From Streptomyces sp. DH12 (GTDB taxonomy: Bacteria; Actinomycetota; Actinomycetes; Streptomycetales; Streptomycetaceae), in the NCBI RefSeq assembly GCF_020873895.1, contig NZ_JAHWGT010000007.1:1-64000 (forward strand): a stretch of 64,000 nucleotides of DNA, in the 5' to 3' direction. A model generated the notes under the pieces. The model saw only the letters and a list, made by a program, of their open reading frames with translations, was not told the DNA's origin and searched no databases. This document shows, one piece after another, positions 25,812-33,653 of this stretch; position 1 is the stretch's first letter, and every line of letters begins with the position of its first letter. Position numbers and translations under genes: made by a program.

Positions 25812-26425
25812 GGGCCCTGGAGGTGGGTGCGCGGGCCCTGCTGCTGGAGTTCCGGGACGGCGAGGAGGCCGGCGCCTTCCACGCCGAGTTGCTGCGGCGG
25901 CGGGCGGCCGGGACGCTGCCCCCGGTGCGGGACGTCGTCCCGGCCGCCCGGACCGTCCTGCTGGACGGGGTGGCCGACCCGCGCCGGCTGGCCGCCGAGG
26001 TCGTGGCGTGGGAGGTGCCGCCGCCGCGGTGGCGCGCACAGCCGGCGGTCGAGCTGCCGGTGCGGTACGACGGGCCGGACCTCGCCGAGGTGGCCGCGGT
26101 GTGGGGCGTGGCGCCCCGGGAGGTGCCGGGGATCCACGCGAGCGCCGAGTACCGGGTGGCGTTCTGCGGGTTCGCGCCGGGCTTCGCCTACCTGACGGGC
26201 CTGCCGGAGGGGTACGCGGTGCCGCGCCGGGCCACGCCGAGGACGGCCGTCCCGGCCGGTTCCGTCGGGCTGGCCGGCCCGTACACGGGCGTGTACCCGC
26301 GCTCGTCGCCCGGCGGCTGGCAGCTCGTCGGGACGACGGACGCCGTCCTGTGGGACCCGGCGCGGGAACCGGCGGCGCTGCTGGCGCCGGGCACGCGGGT
26401 GCGGTTCGTGGAGGAGGCCGGGTGA
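25808..26425 (+). CDS. pxpB: 5-oxoprolinase subunit B (KipI-like)
   Basis: The 205-aa KipI/PxpB-family protein has VPVRYDGPDLAEVA, the segment VAFCGFAPGFAYLTGLP and GWQLVGTTDAVLWDP, all conserved in the family. In B. subtilis KipI was first described as a kinase inhibitor, but with PxpA and PxpC it forms 5-oxoprolinase. Its ATG overlaps the pxpA stop and its stop overlaps the pxpC start, so all three are translationally coupled. Confidence 0.93.
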   Translation: MRALEVGARALLLEFRDGEEAGAFHAELLRRRAAGTLPPVRDVVPAARTVLLDGVADPRRLAAEVVAWEVPPPRWRAQPAVELPVRYDGPDLAEVAAVWGVAPREVPGIHASAEYRVAFCGFAPGFAYLTGLPEGYAVPRRATPRTAVPAGSVGLAGPYTGVYPRSSPGGWQLVGTTDAVLWDPAREPAALLAPGTRVRFVEEAG

Positions 26426-27291
26426 CGGACCGGGCCTTCACCGTCGTCCGCGCCGGGACGCTCACCACGGTGCAGGACCGGGGGCGCGCCGGCTACGCCC
26501 ACCTCGGGGTCCCCCGCTCCGGAGCCCTCGACCCGTACGCCGCGTCGCTGGCCAACCGGCTGGTGGGCAACGACGACGGGGCGGCCGTCCTGGAGACGAC
26601 CCTCGTCGGCTGCGCGGTGCGCCCGCAGTGCGCGGTGACCGTCGCGGTGGGCGGCGCGCCCTGCCCGGTCACCGTCGACGGGCGCCCGGCGCCGTGGGGC
26701 GCGGCGGTACGGGTCCCGGCCGGCGCGCTGCTGGACGTGGGGAGCGCCGTGCGGGGTCTGCGGTCGTACGTGGCCTTCGCCGGCGGGGTGGCCGCGGAAG
26801 CGGTGCTGGGCAGCCGCTCGACGGACCTGCTGTCGGGGCTGGGGCCCGCGGCCCTGGCGGACGGGACCGTGCTGGCGCTGGGCGCTCCGCGGCCCGTGCC
26901 CGCCCGTCCCGAGGGCGTTCCCTGGCCGGGCGTGCCGGACGAACTGGTCCTGCGGGTGCGGTGGGGCCCCCGGGACGACTGGTTCACCAGTGGGGCGCTG
27001 CGCACGCTGACGTCCCGCAGGTACCGGGTGTCGGCGGCGTCGAACCGTATCGGGCTGCGCGTCGAGGGCCCTCCGCTGGAGCGGGCGAGGGCCGGGGAGC
27101 TGCCCAGCGAGGGCATGGTGCTGGGCGCCGTGCAGGTACCGCCGGACGGGCTGCCGGTGGTGTTCCTGGCGGACCACCCGACGACCGGCGGCTACCCGGT
27201 GGTGGCCGTCGTCCACGAGCCCGACCTGGCGGCGGCCGCGCAGGCCCCGCCGGGGACGCCGGTGCGGTTCACGGGCGCGGACGCCCGGTGA
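26422..27291 (+). CDS. pxpC: 5-oxoprolinase subunit C (KipA/biotin-dependent carboxylase-like)
   Basis: The 289-aa PxpC/KipA-family subunit, also called urea-amidolyase-related, has LTTVQDRGRAGYAHLGVPRSGALD near the start and SNRIGLRVEGPPL, ELPSEGMVLGAVQVPPDG and DHPTTGGYPVVAVV later. With PxpAB it completes ATP-dependent 5-oxoproline hydrolysis. The GTG start at 26422 overlaps the pxpB stop (GTGA). It is last in the operon, ahead of a strong hairpin. Confidence 0.93.
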   Translation: MTDRAFTVVRAGTLTTVQDRGRAGYAHLGVPRSGALDPYAASLANRLVGNDDGAAVLETTLVGCAVRPQCAVTVAVGGAPCPVTVDGRPAPWGAAVRVPAGALLDVGSAVRGLRSYVAFAGGVAAEAVLGSRSTDLLSGLGPAALADGTVLALGAPRPVPARPEGVPWPGVPDELVLRVRWGPRDDWFTSGALRTLTSRRYRVSAASNRIGLRVEGPPLERARAGELPSEGMVLGAVQVPPDGLPVVFLADHPTTGGYPVVAVVHEPDLAAAAQAPPGTPVRFTGADAR

Positions 27292-27360
27292 GGCGGGGTG
27301 TGCTGCCGGCGGACCGGGGCGGGGCCGGGGTGCGTGGACGGGGCTCTCCCGCGGGCTCCG

Positions 27361-27399
27361 CCGCTACGGCCCGACCGGGCTCGGGCGGGGCCGTAGCGG
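27361..27399. terminator. Terminator between pxpC and the HEAT gene
   Basis: CCGCTACGGCCC (27361-27372) and GGGCCGTAGCGG (27388-27399) form a perfect 12-bp stem with a 15-nt loop. The rest of the 446-bp gap 27292-27737 holds Pro/Gly-like GC-rich sequence without a credible gene, plus the 19-bp repeat at its end. Confidence 0.75.
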
Positions 27400-27681
27400 G
27401 GCCCATACCCGATCCCGGCCTGTGTCCCGGTAGCGGACGCCCGTCCGCGTACCGGAGCCCGTCGCTCGCCCTGCCGGAGCCCGTCGCCGTAGCCGTACTG
27501 CGGCCCGGCCTCGGAGCCCGGCCGGTGACCGGGGCCGGCCGGTGGCCGGGGCCGGCCCGAACGAACCGGAGCCCGGCCGCGTACCGGGGACCCGCCCCGC
27601 AGCGGGACGAGGCCCTCCGCGCCGAGGTCCTGCCCCGCGCGCGAGGCGCGCCGCGGGTGCCGAAGGTGCCGACCGCTGGCG

Positions 27682-27738
27682 GCGCCGCTCGGGCGGTGGG
27701 GCGCCGCTCGGGCGGCGGGGTACCGCTCGGGTGGGTGT
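27682..27738. repeat. 19-bp tandem repeat, three copies
   Basis: GCGCCGCTCGGGCGGTGGG (27682-27700) is followed by a copy with one change (27701-27719) and a third, more divergent copy (27720-27738) that reaches the end of the HEAT gene. Confidence 0.75.
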
Positions 27739-29156
27739 CAGACGGCGGGCGCGTCGGGGCCTATGCGGCTGCGGACGGCCGTCTGCACCTCGTCCTCTTC
27801 CACCGGGTCCGCGGCGAGCCTGCGCAGCCGTTCGGCGACGCGTACGTCCCCGGTCTCGGCGTGCAGGGCGGCGATCTCCCGGGTGGTCTCCTCGCAGTCC
27901 CACAGGCACTCCACGGCGAAGCCGGTGGGGAAGGACGCGTCGGTGGCGGCGAGGGCGCGGGCGGTGCGGCCGCGCAGCTCGGACGAGGCCGTCTCGCGGT
28001 AGACGTGGCGCAGGACGGGCGCGGCGCAGCCGATGCCCAGGCGGCCGGCTCCGTCGACGAGGGGGTAGAGGGAAGGCGCGTCGGGTCCGTCGGTGCGGAC
28101 GGCCTGGCGGAGCGCGCCGAGGACCAGCGGCGCGTCCTGCTCGCCGCCCCGGGAGGCGAGGACGCCGGCGGCGGAGGCGCCGAGGGCGTCGGGCCGGTGC
28201 ACCCAGCCCCGGGCGCGGTCGACGGCGGCCTCGCCGCACATCCGCTCGAAGGCGGCGACGGCCGCTTCCGAGACCGTGCGGGACGGGTCGCCCGCCGCGG
28301 CCTCGATCAGGTCGAGCACGGCGGGGTCGCGGGACTCGGCGAGGTAGTGCAGGGAGGCGCAGCGGGCGCCGTCGGTGCCGGTGCGCGCGGCCTCCAGGAT
28401 CAGCGGCCGGTCCTCCGGGCCGGCGACCGCGTTGAGGCAGCGGGCGGCGGGGCCGTGCAGGACGCTGCCGCGCTCCAGCCCCTCCTGCGCCCAGTCGAAG
28501 ACGGCCTGGACGCTCCAGCCGGGGCGGGGCCCGGTGGGGCGCATCTGGCGCTGCCAGCGGTCGAAGGAGCCCTGTTCCCGGGCGGCGCGCACGCGGCCGC
28601 CCACGGTATCGCGGGGGTCGTCGCCCCACAGGCGCCACGGGCGGGGCTCGTAGGCGTCGCGGACGGCGGCGGCCAGCGAGGCCTCCCCGTCCGGTGTGGC
28701 CGGGAAGCGGGCCAGGACGGCGTCGGCGAGACCGCGCAGCGCGGTGTCGTCGTCGCGGAGGGCCAGCTCGTCGAGGGCCCACGACCAGTTGGTGCCGGTC
28801 GCGGTGTAGCGGCGCAGCAGCAGGAGGGCGTCGCGGCGGCCGTACGAGGCGAGGTGGCCCAGCACGGACAGGGCGAGGCCGGTGCGGCACTCCTCGGTGT
28901 CGAGGGCGTCCTCGACACCGAACAGGTGCGCCTCGACCGCGTCCAGACCGCCGTGCAGGTCCAGGTAGAGGCGGGCGTAGTAGAGGGAGCGGTTCTCGAC
29001 CTGCCAGTCGTGGCGCGGGTCGTTGAGGACGCAGTGGTCGAGGGCTGCGAGGGCTTCGGCACGGGGCGCGGCGAGCGCGTGCAGCGTGCCGTCGCCGCGG
29101 CCCCTCTGCAGCAGACCGAGCAGGGTGCCGCTCGGCGCTATGACTGGTTCGAACAT
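27738..29156 (-). CDS. HEAT-repeat protein, unknown partner
   Basis: The 472-aa protein is built almost wholly of paired helices with Ala/Leu-rich repeats, for example DPAVLDLIEAAAGDPSRTVSEAAVAAFERM and ARALAATD. It is a HEAT/armadillo-like superhelix with no catalytic motif, signal peptide or membrane segment. The ATG at 29156 follows GAGG. Such proteins usually bind other proteins. The next gene on the strand is an ankyrin-repeat protein, another binding scaffold, but with 278 bp between them they are probably separate units. Confidence 0.85.
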   Translation of the reverse strand: MFEPVIAPSGTLLGLLQRGRGDGTLHALAAPRAEALAALDHCVLNDPRHDWQVENRSLYYARLYLDLHGGLDAVEAHLFGVEDALDTEECRTGLALSVLGHLASYGRRDALLLLRRYTATGTNWSWALDELALRDDDTALRGLADAVLARFPATPDGEASLAAAVRDAYEPRPWRLWGDDPRDTVGGRVRAAREQGSFDRWQRQMRPTGPRPGWSVQAVFDWAQEGLERGSVLHGPAARCLNAVAGPEDRPLILEAARTGTDGARCASLHYLAESRDPAVLDLIEAAAGDPSRTVSEAAVAAFERMCGEAAVDRARGWVHRPDALGASAAGVLASRGGEQDAPLVLGALRQAVRTDGPDAPSLYPLVDGAGRLGIGCAAPVLRHVYRETASSELRGRTARALAATDASFPTGFAVECLWDCEETTREIAALHAETGDVRVAERLRRLAADPVEEDEVQTAVRSRIGPDAPAV

Positions 29157-29434
29157 GGAAAACGCCTCACATCAAGCTGTCGACGCAACGGGCGCGGTCG
29201 GGTGTCCCGAAGCAACCGGGTGGGTTGGTCGCCGGTGATCGGCTAGGCCGCGCGGGAACAACATGTGGAGCCGCCCGTCGTCTTCTGCCTGGTGTCGACC
29301 ATCTTCCTCTGCCTCTGCCTTCTCATCGGTGGCCCCCTGCGGGCCCGTCGTCATGATGACCCAGCGTTTTCTCCGCCGCGACCACATTTACGGCGCCGTG
29401 TCCGTCCAGGGTTCGCTGCCCGTTCCCGGGCCGT

Positions 29435-29827
29435 TCACCCCTGTCGGTCCTGCTCCAGCAGCTCTGTCCTGCCGAACATCCTGGCCGTGTCCAGCGCCGA
29501 CGGAGTGCCGGCTTCCGGATCGGCGCCGCCTGCGAGGAGGGCCCGGATGACGCCCCGCTCGCCCTTGAAGACGGCTCCGGCGAGAGGGGTCTGCCCGCGG
29601 TCGTTGACGGCGTCGGGGTCGGCCCCGCGCGCCAGGAGGGCCTCCACCGTCGCGGCGTGGCCGTGGTAGGCGGCGAGCATCACCAGCGAGTCGCCCTTGT
29701 CGTTGGAGAGGTTCGCGGGGGCGCCGGCGTCGACGTAGGCGGCGAGCGCCGCGGTCTCCCCCCGGCGGGCCAGGTCGAAGATCTTCGAGGCGAGGTCGAC
29801 CACCTCGGGGTCGGGGATGTCGCTCAT
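29435..29827 (-). CDS. Small ankyrin-repeat protein
   Basis: The 130-aa protein has about three ankyrin repeats: DKGDSLVMLAAYHGHAATVEALLARGADP, DRGQTPLAGAVFKGERGVIRALLAGGADP, and partial ones at each end. The ATG at 29827 (SDIPDPEVVDLASKIFDLAR) is chosen; an upstream extension in frame is unconserved. Bacterial ankyrin proteins of this size are often small binding modules. The target is unknown. Confidence 0.9.
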   Translation of the reverse strand: MSDIPDPEVVDLASKIFDLARRGETAALAAYVDAGAPANLSNDKGDSLVMLAAYHGHAATVEALLARGADPDAVNDRGQTPLAGAVFKGERGVIRALLAGGADPEAGTPSALDTARMFGRTELLEQDRQG

Positions 29828-30051
29828 CGGCGGGCCGCCTTCCGTGCTGTCCGTGCTCCGTTGCCGTGCGTACGGCGAGGTCAGCCGTACGAGTGAACCG
29901 ACAGGGTACTGCCCCCTCGGGCCGTGACCCGATGTGCTCCAGTCAAGTGAAAAGGCCCAATATTCACCCGATTGCACCTTTTATCACATAGATGCTTGCT
30001 GTGAGCCTGGAACACCTCATGGTGACTGTCCCTTCAACCAGGAGAAACCTC

Positions 30052-30246
30052 ATGATCCTGTCGATCTCCGGCGTGGTACTGCTGGGCATCATCGTCTTCC
30101 TCTTCTTCAAGAAGGACGGCCTCAAGGCGTCCCACGCCATGGTCTGCGCGCTGTTCGGCTTCTACCTCGCGGGCACCGCGATCGCGCCGAGCATCACCGC
30201 GGGCGGGCAGAGCCTCGCCAGCCTGCTGGGCGGCATCAACTTCTGA
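30052..30246 (+). CDS. smeA: Small sporulation membrane protein SmeA
   Basis: The 64-aa protein has an N-terminal helix SISGVVLLGIIVFLFF, a short KKDG loop and a second helix (HAMVCALFGFYLAGTAIAP). Size, content and the sffA gene 46 bp downstream match the SmeA-SffA pair described in S. coelicolor. There SmeA targets SffA to sporulation septa and its loss disturbs spore maturation and chromosome segregation. The ATG at 30052 has AGGAG 7 nt upstream. The region just upstream (about 29930-30010) is strikingly A/T-rich for this genome and probably holds the promoter, but I could not fit a WhiG-type consensus. Confidence 0.88.
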   Translation: MILSISGVVLLGIIVFLFFKKDGLKASHAMVCALFGFYLAGTAIAPSITAGGQSLASLLGGINF

Positions 30247-30292
30247 GCCGCCGAAGCACCGCCCTCCCCTTCCACGACCCCCAGGAGACGAC

Positions 30293-31870
30293 GTGGCCAG
30301 GCGACCACTCCCCCGCATCCTGCGCAGCGGCAGCGCCTCGATCGCTCGCAGCCGAGAGATCGCGCGCACGGCCGCCGACAACGCCACCGACGTCCTCCAT
30401 CCGCTGATCACGCTCTCGCGCGGCCTGCGGAAGCTGGCGGCGGCCGGTCTCGCCCGCTGGAAGGCCACCCCCAAGGAACGGCGAGGTCCCACGCTGTTCC
30501 TGGCCGCCGCGGGCGTGCTGGTCGTCGCCCTGCTGCCGTACGGGCCGCTGCTGGCGCTGATCTCGCTGATGGCGGCGGCGGCGTGGAAGGGCAGGGAACG
30601 CCCCGTCGAGCGGACGGGGCCCGACGAGGCCGAGACCGCGCGGCTGCGGGCCCTGTACGAGGCCCTCGTGCCGTACTTCTCGGTCCCCGACGACCCGAGC
30701 CCGCTCTTCTCCCACGGCGGGGAGTGGAGCGGCGCCTTCGGCGACTTCGCGTTCGACGCGGACGGCCGGCCCACCCGGCTGCGCGTCGCGTACCCGGCTT
30801 ACTTCCCGGACGGCGACCCGGCCTCGCGGGCCAGGGTCGAGCACGTCCTGCACGCCAAGTGCGGGCGCGGTCGGGAGTACCTCTTCGACTGGGACGAGGA
30901 GGGCAACCGGCTGGTGATGAGCGTGCTCCCGGCCCTGCCGGGGTCGGTCGCGGCGCAGCGCTTCGTGACGGTGCCGGGTGAGACGGTGCTGGGGTTCACC
31001 GACGCCGACGCCGTACAGCGGACGGTCCCCGTCCGGGACGGCGAGGAGACCCGCGACGCCCCCGCCGTCGTCTGGCGCACCGGGCCGCGCGCGACGGAGC
31101 CGCACCTGCTGGTGGTCGGGCAGCCCGGCGCCGGCGTCAGCAGCCTGATGCGGTCGATCGCGCTCCAGGCCCTCCAGCACGACGGGGACGTGCTGGTGCT
31201 GGAGGGGTGCGGGAGCGGCGAGTACGCGTGCCTGGCCGGCCGGGACGGCGTGCTGGGCGTGGAGTGCGGGCCGGTCGGCGCGCTGAACGCGCTGGAGTGG
31301 GCCGCCCGCGCCACCGAACGGCGCCTCGCCGTCGCCCACGAGGCCCGGCAGGCGGGGCGGCCCGCCCCCGCGGAGCTGCGGCGCCCCCTGTGGATCCTGC
31401 TCGACCGGCTCGGCGTCCTCGGCGACCTGGCCGCGGCGGAGGGCCGCCCCGACCCTCAGGAGCTCCTCCAGGTGCCGCTGCGGCACGGCCGGGCGGCGTA
31501 CGTCACGGTCGTGGTGGGCGAGCAGTTCGACACCGCCGACGCGCTGGGCGAGTCCGTACGGGCCCACACCCGCGCCCGCGTCACCCTCGGCGCGGCCGCC
31601 CCCGAGCAGCTGGCGGCCGTCCTGGGCGCGCCGCCCCACACCACGCCGCCGCCCCAGGTGCCGCCGGGCCGCGGGTACGTCCGCCTCGGTACGGGGCCGG
31701 TCCTGCGGCTCCAGGTCCCGGCCACGCCCGACCCGTACGACGAGGAGGCCCCCGCGCCGCACCGCCGGGCCGTGCTGGACCTGCTCGCGCAGCGCCCCGC
31801 GGAACCCCCCGCGCCCGGCCCGGCGCGGGAGTCGCCGCTGCCGGCGGGCGAACCGGCGCTCCCCGCCTGA
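30293..31870 (+). CDS. sffA: FtsK/SpoIIIE-like sporulation protein SffA
   Basis: The 525-aa protein has an Arg-rich cytosolic N-terminus, hydrophobic helices at about residues 63-95 (FLAAAGVLVVALLPYGPLLALISLM) and an FtsK-like domain. In S. coelicolor it is brought to sporulation septa by SmeA. The Walker A loop reads GQPGAGVSS: Val282 stands where the nucleotide-binding Lys should be. The Walker B strand WILLDRLG has Arg after Asp. So ATP hydrolysis may be lost here or in the whole family. GTG start with AGGAG upstream. It ends in a Pro/Ala-rich tail and forms an operon with smeA. Confidence 0.88.
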   Translation: MARRPLPRILRSGSASIARSREIARTAADNATDVLHPLITLSRGLRKLAAAGLARWKATPKERRGPTLFLAAAGVLVVALLPYGPLLALISLMAAAAWKGRERPVERTGPDEAETARLRALYEALVPYFSVPDDPSPLFSHGGEWSGAFGDFAFDADGRPTRLRVAYPAYFPDGDPASRARVEHVLHAKCGRGREYLFDWDEEGNRLVMSVLPALPGSVAAQRFVTVPGETVLGFTDADAVQRTVPVRDGEETRDAPAVVWRTGPRATEPHLLVVGQPGAGVSSLMRSIALQALQHDGDVLVLEGCGSGEYACLAGRDGVLGVECGPVGALNALEWAARATERRLAVAHEARQAGRPAPAELRRPLWILLDRLGVLGDLAAAEGRPDPQELLQVPLRHGRAAYVTVVVGEQFDTADALGESVRAHTRARVTLGAAAPEQLAAVLGAPPHTTPPPQVPPGRGYVRLGTGPVLRLQVPATPDPYDEEAPAPHRRAVLDLLAQRPAEPPAPGPARESPLPAGEPALPA

Positions 31871-31875
31871 CGCGG

Positions 31876-31997
31876 GCCGGTACGCCGCTCGCCACCACGC
31901 CGGTACGCCGCTCGTCAACACGCCGGTACGCCGCGCGCCGGTACGTCACCACGCCGGTACGTCACTCGTGGCCGCGCCGGTACGCCGCGCCGGTACG
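31876..31997. repeat. Seven copies of GCCGGTACG between sffA and the MocR gene
   Basis: The 9-mer occurs at 31876, 31899, 31922, 31937, 31953, 31976 and 31989, mostly inside a 23-bp period. It fills the gap between two convergent genes where a terminator would be expected. I see no simple hairpin terminator there. Confidence 0.8.
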
Positions 31998-32036
31998 CCA
32001 CCACGCCGCTCGCAGCCCTGGCGCGCGCCCCCGCCG

Positions 32037-33542
32037 TCAGGCCACGAACGTCCGGGGCTCCTCCGCCGCCGGCCCGCCACTGGCGCCCGAGCGCACGGCG
32101 GCCGCGGCGGCCGCCAGCCGGACGGCCGCCTCGTCCGCGAGCGGGCCGCCGACGGTGAACGGCAGCCGGACGTACCCCTCGAAGGCGCCGTCCACGCCGA
32201 ACCGCGGCCCCGACGGCACCCGCACGCCGACGCGCTCCCCGACCTCCGCCAGGCGCGAACCGGACAGGCCCCCGGTGCGCACCCACAGCGTCAGACCGCC
32301 GAGCGGCACCTCGAACTCCCAGCCGGGCAGCTCCCGGCGCACCGCGGCGACCAGCGCGTCCCGGTTCTCCCGGGCCTGGGCGCGCCGCAGGGTGACCGCC
32401 TCCTCCCAGCCGCCGGTCCGCATCAGCCAGTTGACGCCGAGCTGCTCCAGGACGGGGGTGCCGAGGTCCGCGTAGGCGCGGGCCGCGACGAGCGAGCGGA
32501 TCACGTCGGGGGCCGCGCGGACCCAGCCGATCCGCATGCCCGCCCAGAACGCCTTGCTCGCCGAGCCGACCGTCAGCACCGTGCTGCCGGCCGGGTCGAA
32601 GGCGCAGACGGGCCGCGGCATCTCCGGGTCGTCCTCCAGGTGCAGCTCCACCATGGTCTCGTCGACCACGAGGACCGTCCCGGCCGAGCGCGCCGCGTCG
32701 ACCAGGGCCCGGCGCTGGTCCTCGTCGGCGAGGGCGCCCGTCGGGTTGTGGAAGTCGGCGACGACGTACGCCAGCCGGGGCGCGGCGTCGCGGAGCACCT
32801 GCCGCCAGCGGGGCAGGTCCCAACCGGTCAGCCCCTCCGCCATGGCGACGGGCACCAGGCGGGCACCGGCCTCCCGCATGAGCTGGAGGATGTTGGCGTA
32901 CGACGGCGACTCCACGGCGACGCGCTCGCCGCGGCCGGCGAACAGGTGGCAGATGGCGTCCATGGCGCCCATCGCACCGGTCGTCACCATGATCTGCTCG
33001 GGCATCGTCGGGATGCCGCGCCGCGTGTACCGCTCGGCCAGGGTGCGGCGCAGCGCGGGGAGGCCGGCGGGGTAGTCGCCGTGGGTGTGCGCGTACGGCG
33101 GGAGCTCCTCCAGCGCGCCCTGGAAGCCGCGGCTGAGCCAGGGCTCGGGGGCGGGCAGCGCCGCACACCCCAGGTCGATCATGGAGCCCAGCGACTCGGG
33201 GGGCAGGGGTTCGAGGCCGCGGGCCGGCAGGGGGTTGCCTGCCGGGACGGTGGTCCAGCTGCCGGCTCCCCTGCGGGACTCCAGGAACCCCTCGGCGCGC
33301 AGCGCCTCGTAGGCGGCGGCGACGGTGGTGCGGCTGACGGAGAGCGCCAGCGCGAGTTCCCGTTCGGCGGGCAGCCGGGCGGCGACGGGCACGCGGCCCT
33401 CCAGCACCAGGAGCCGGATGCCGTCCGCCAGGGCGCGGTAGGCGGGCGGCTTGCGCGTGCCGGGTCCGGCGGGGCGGGGTTGTTGCGCGGTCAGTTGACG
33501 GGCGAGCTGGGCGGGGCCCACCGCCGAAGTCCACTGGGCCAT
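32037..33542 (-). CDS. MocR-type regulator (GntR domain fused to aminotransferase)
   Basis: The 501-aa protein has an N-terminal GntR winged helix (about residues 30-100: LPAERELALALSVSRTTVAAAYEAL). A fold-type-I PLP aminotransferase-like domain follows with DFHNPTGALADEDQR and the PLP-lysine site SASKAFWAGMRIGW. MocR proteins bind direct repeats and sense PLP or an amino compound. It is divergent from a YczE-like membrane protein, the same pairing as ycxD/yczE of Bacillus, and probably controls that gene. The ATG at 33542 is used; the longer frame upstream runs through the intergenic region and the divergent gene. Confidence 0.92.
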   Translation of the reverse strand: MAQWTSAVGPAQLARQLTAQQPRPAGPGTRKPPAYRALADGIRLLVLEGRVPVAARLPAERELALALSVSRTTVAAAYEALRAEGFLESRRGAGSWTTVPAGNPLPARGLEPLPPESLGSMIDLGCAALPAPEPWLSRGFQGALEELPPYAHTHGDYPAGLPALRRTLAERYTRRGIPTMPEQIMVTTGAMGAMDAICHLFAGRGERVAVESPSYANILQLMREAGARLVPVAMAEGLTGWDLPRWRQVLRDAAPRLAYVVADFHNPTGALADEDQRRALVDAARSAGTVLVVDETMVELHLEDDPEMPRPVCAFDPAGSTVLTVGSASKAFWAGMRIGWVRAAPDVIRSLVAARAYADLGTPVLEQLGVNWLMRTGGWEEAVTLRRAQARENRDALVAAVRRELPGWEFEVPLGGLTLWVRTGGLSGSRLAEVGERVGVRVPSGPRFGVDGAFEGYVRLPFTVGGPLADEAAVRLAAAAAAVRSGASGGPAAEEPRTFVA

Positions 33543-33547
33543 GATGT

Positions 33548-33653
33548 CAGTCCACCTTCCTCGGATTGGCCATGGTTGGCGGCCGTTCCCCGGCCAGAGA
33601 GTGTCACAGGCCAGTCCACCACACCAGAGCCCGGGGGTACACATGTCCAGTCC
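33548..33653. promoter_or_regulatory. Direct repeats, probable MocR operator
   Basis: CAGTCCACC occurs at 33548-33556 and again, exactly 64 bp later, at 33612-33620. CCAGTCC recurs at 33647-33653 at the start of the yczE-like gene. MocR-family proteins typically bind direct rather than inverted repeats. The spacing is about six helical turns, so both sites face the same side of the DNA. Confidence 0.5.

Noticed and set aside
29263-29669. Possible small membrane protein starting VEPPVVFCLVSTIFLCLCLLIGG
   Set aside because: Only the first 30 codons look coding; afterwards third positions lose GC bias and a rare TTA occurs, and it runs antisense into the ankyrin gene.
30293-31870. Integrative-element transfer (Tra) protein reading of the FtsK-like gene
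   Set aside because: No spd, rep, xis or int genes or att sites are near, and the small membrane gene upstream identifies the smeA-sffA pair.
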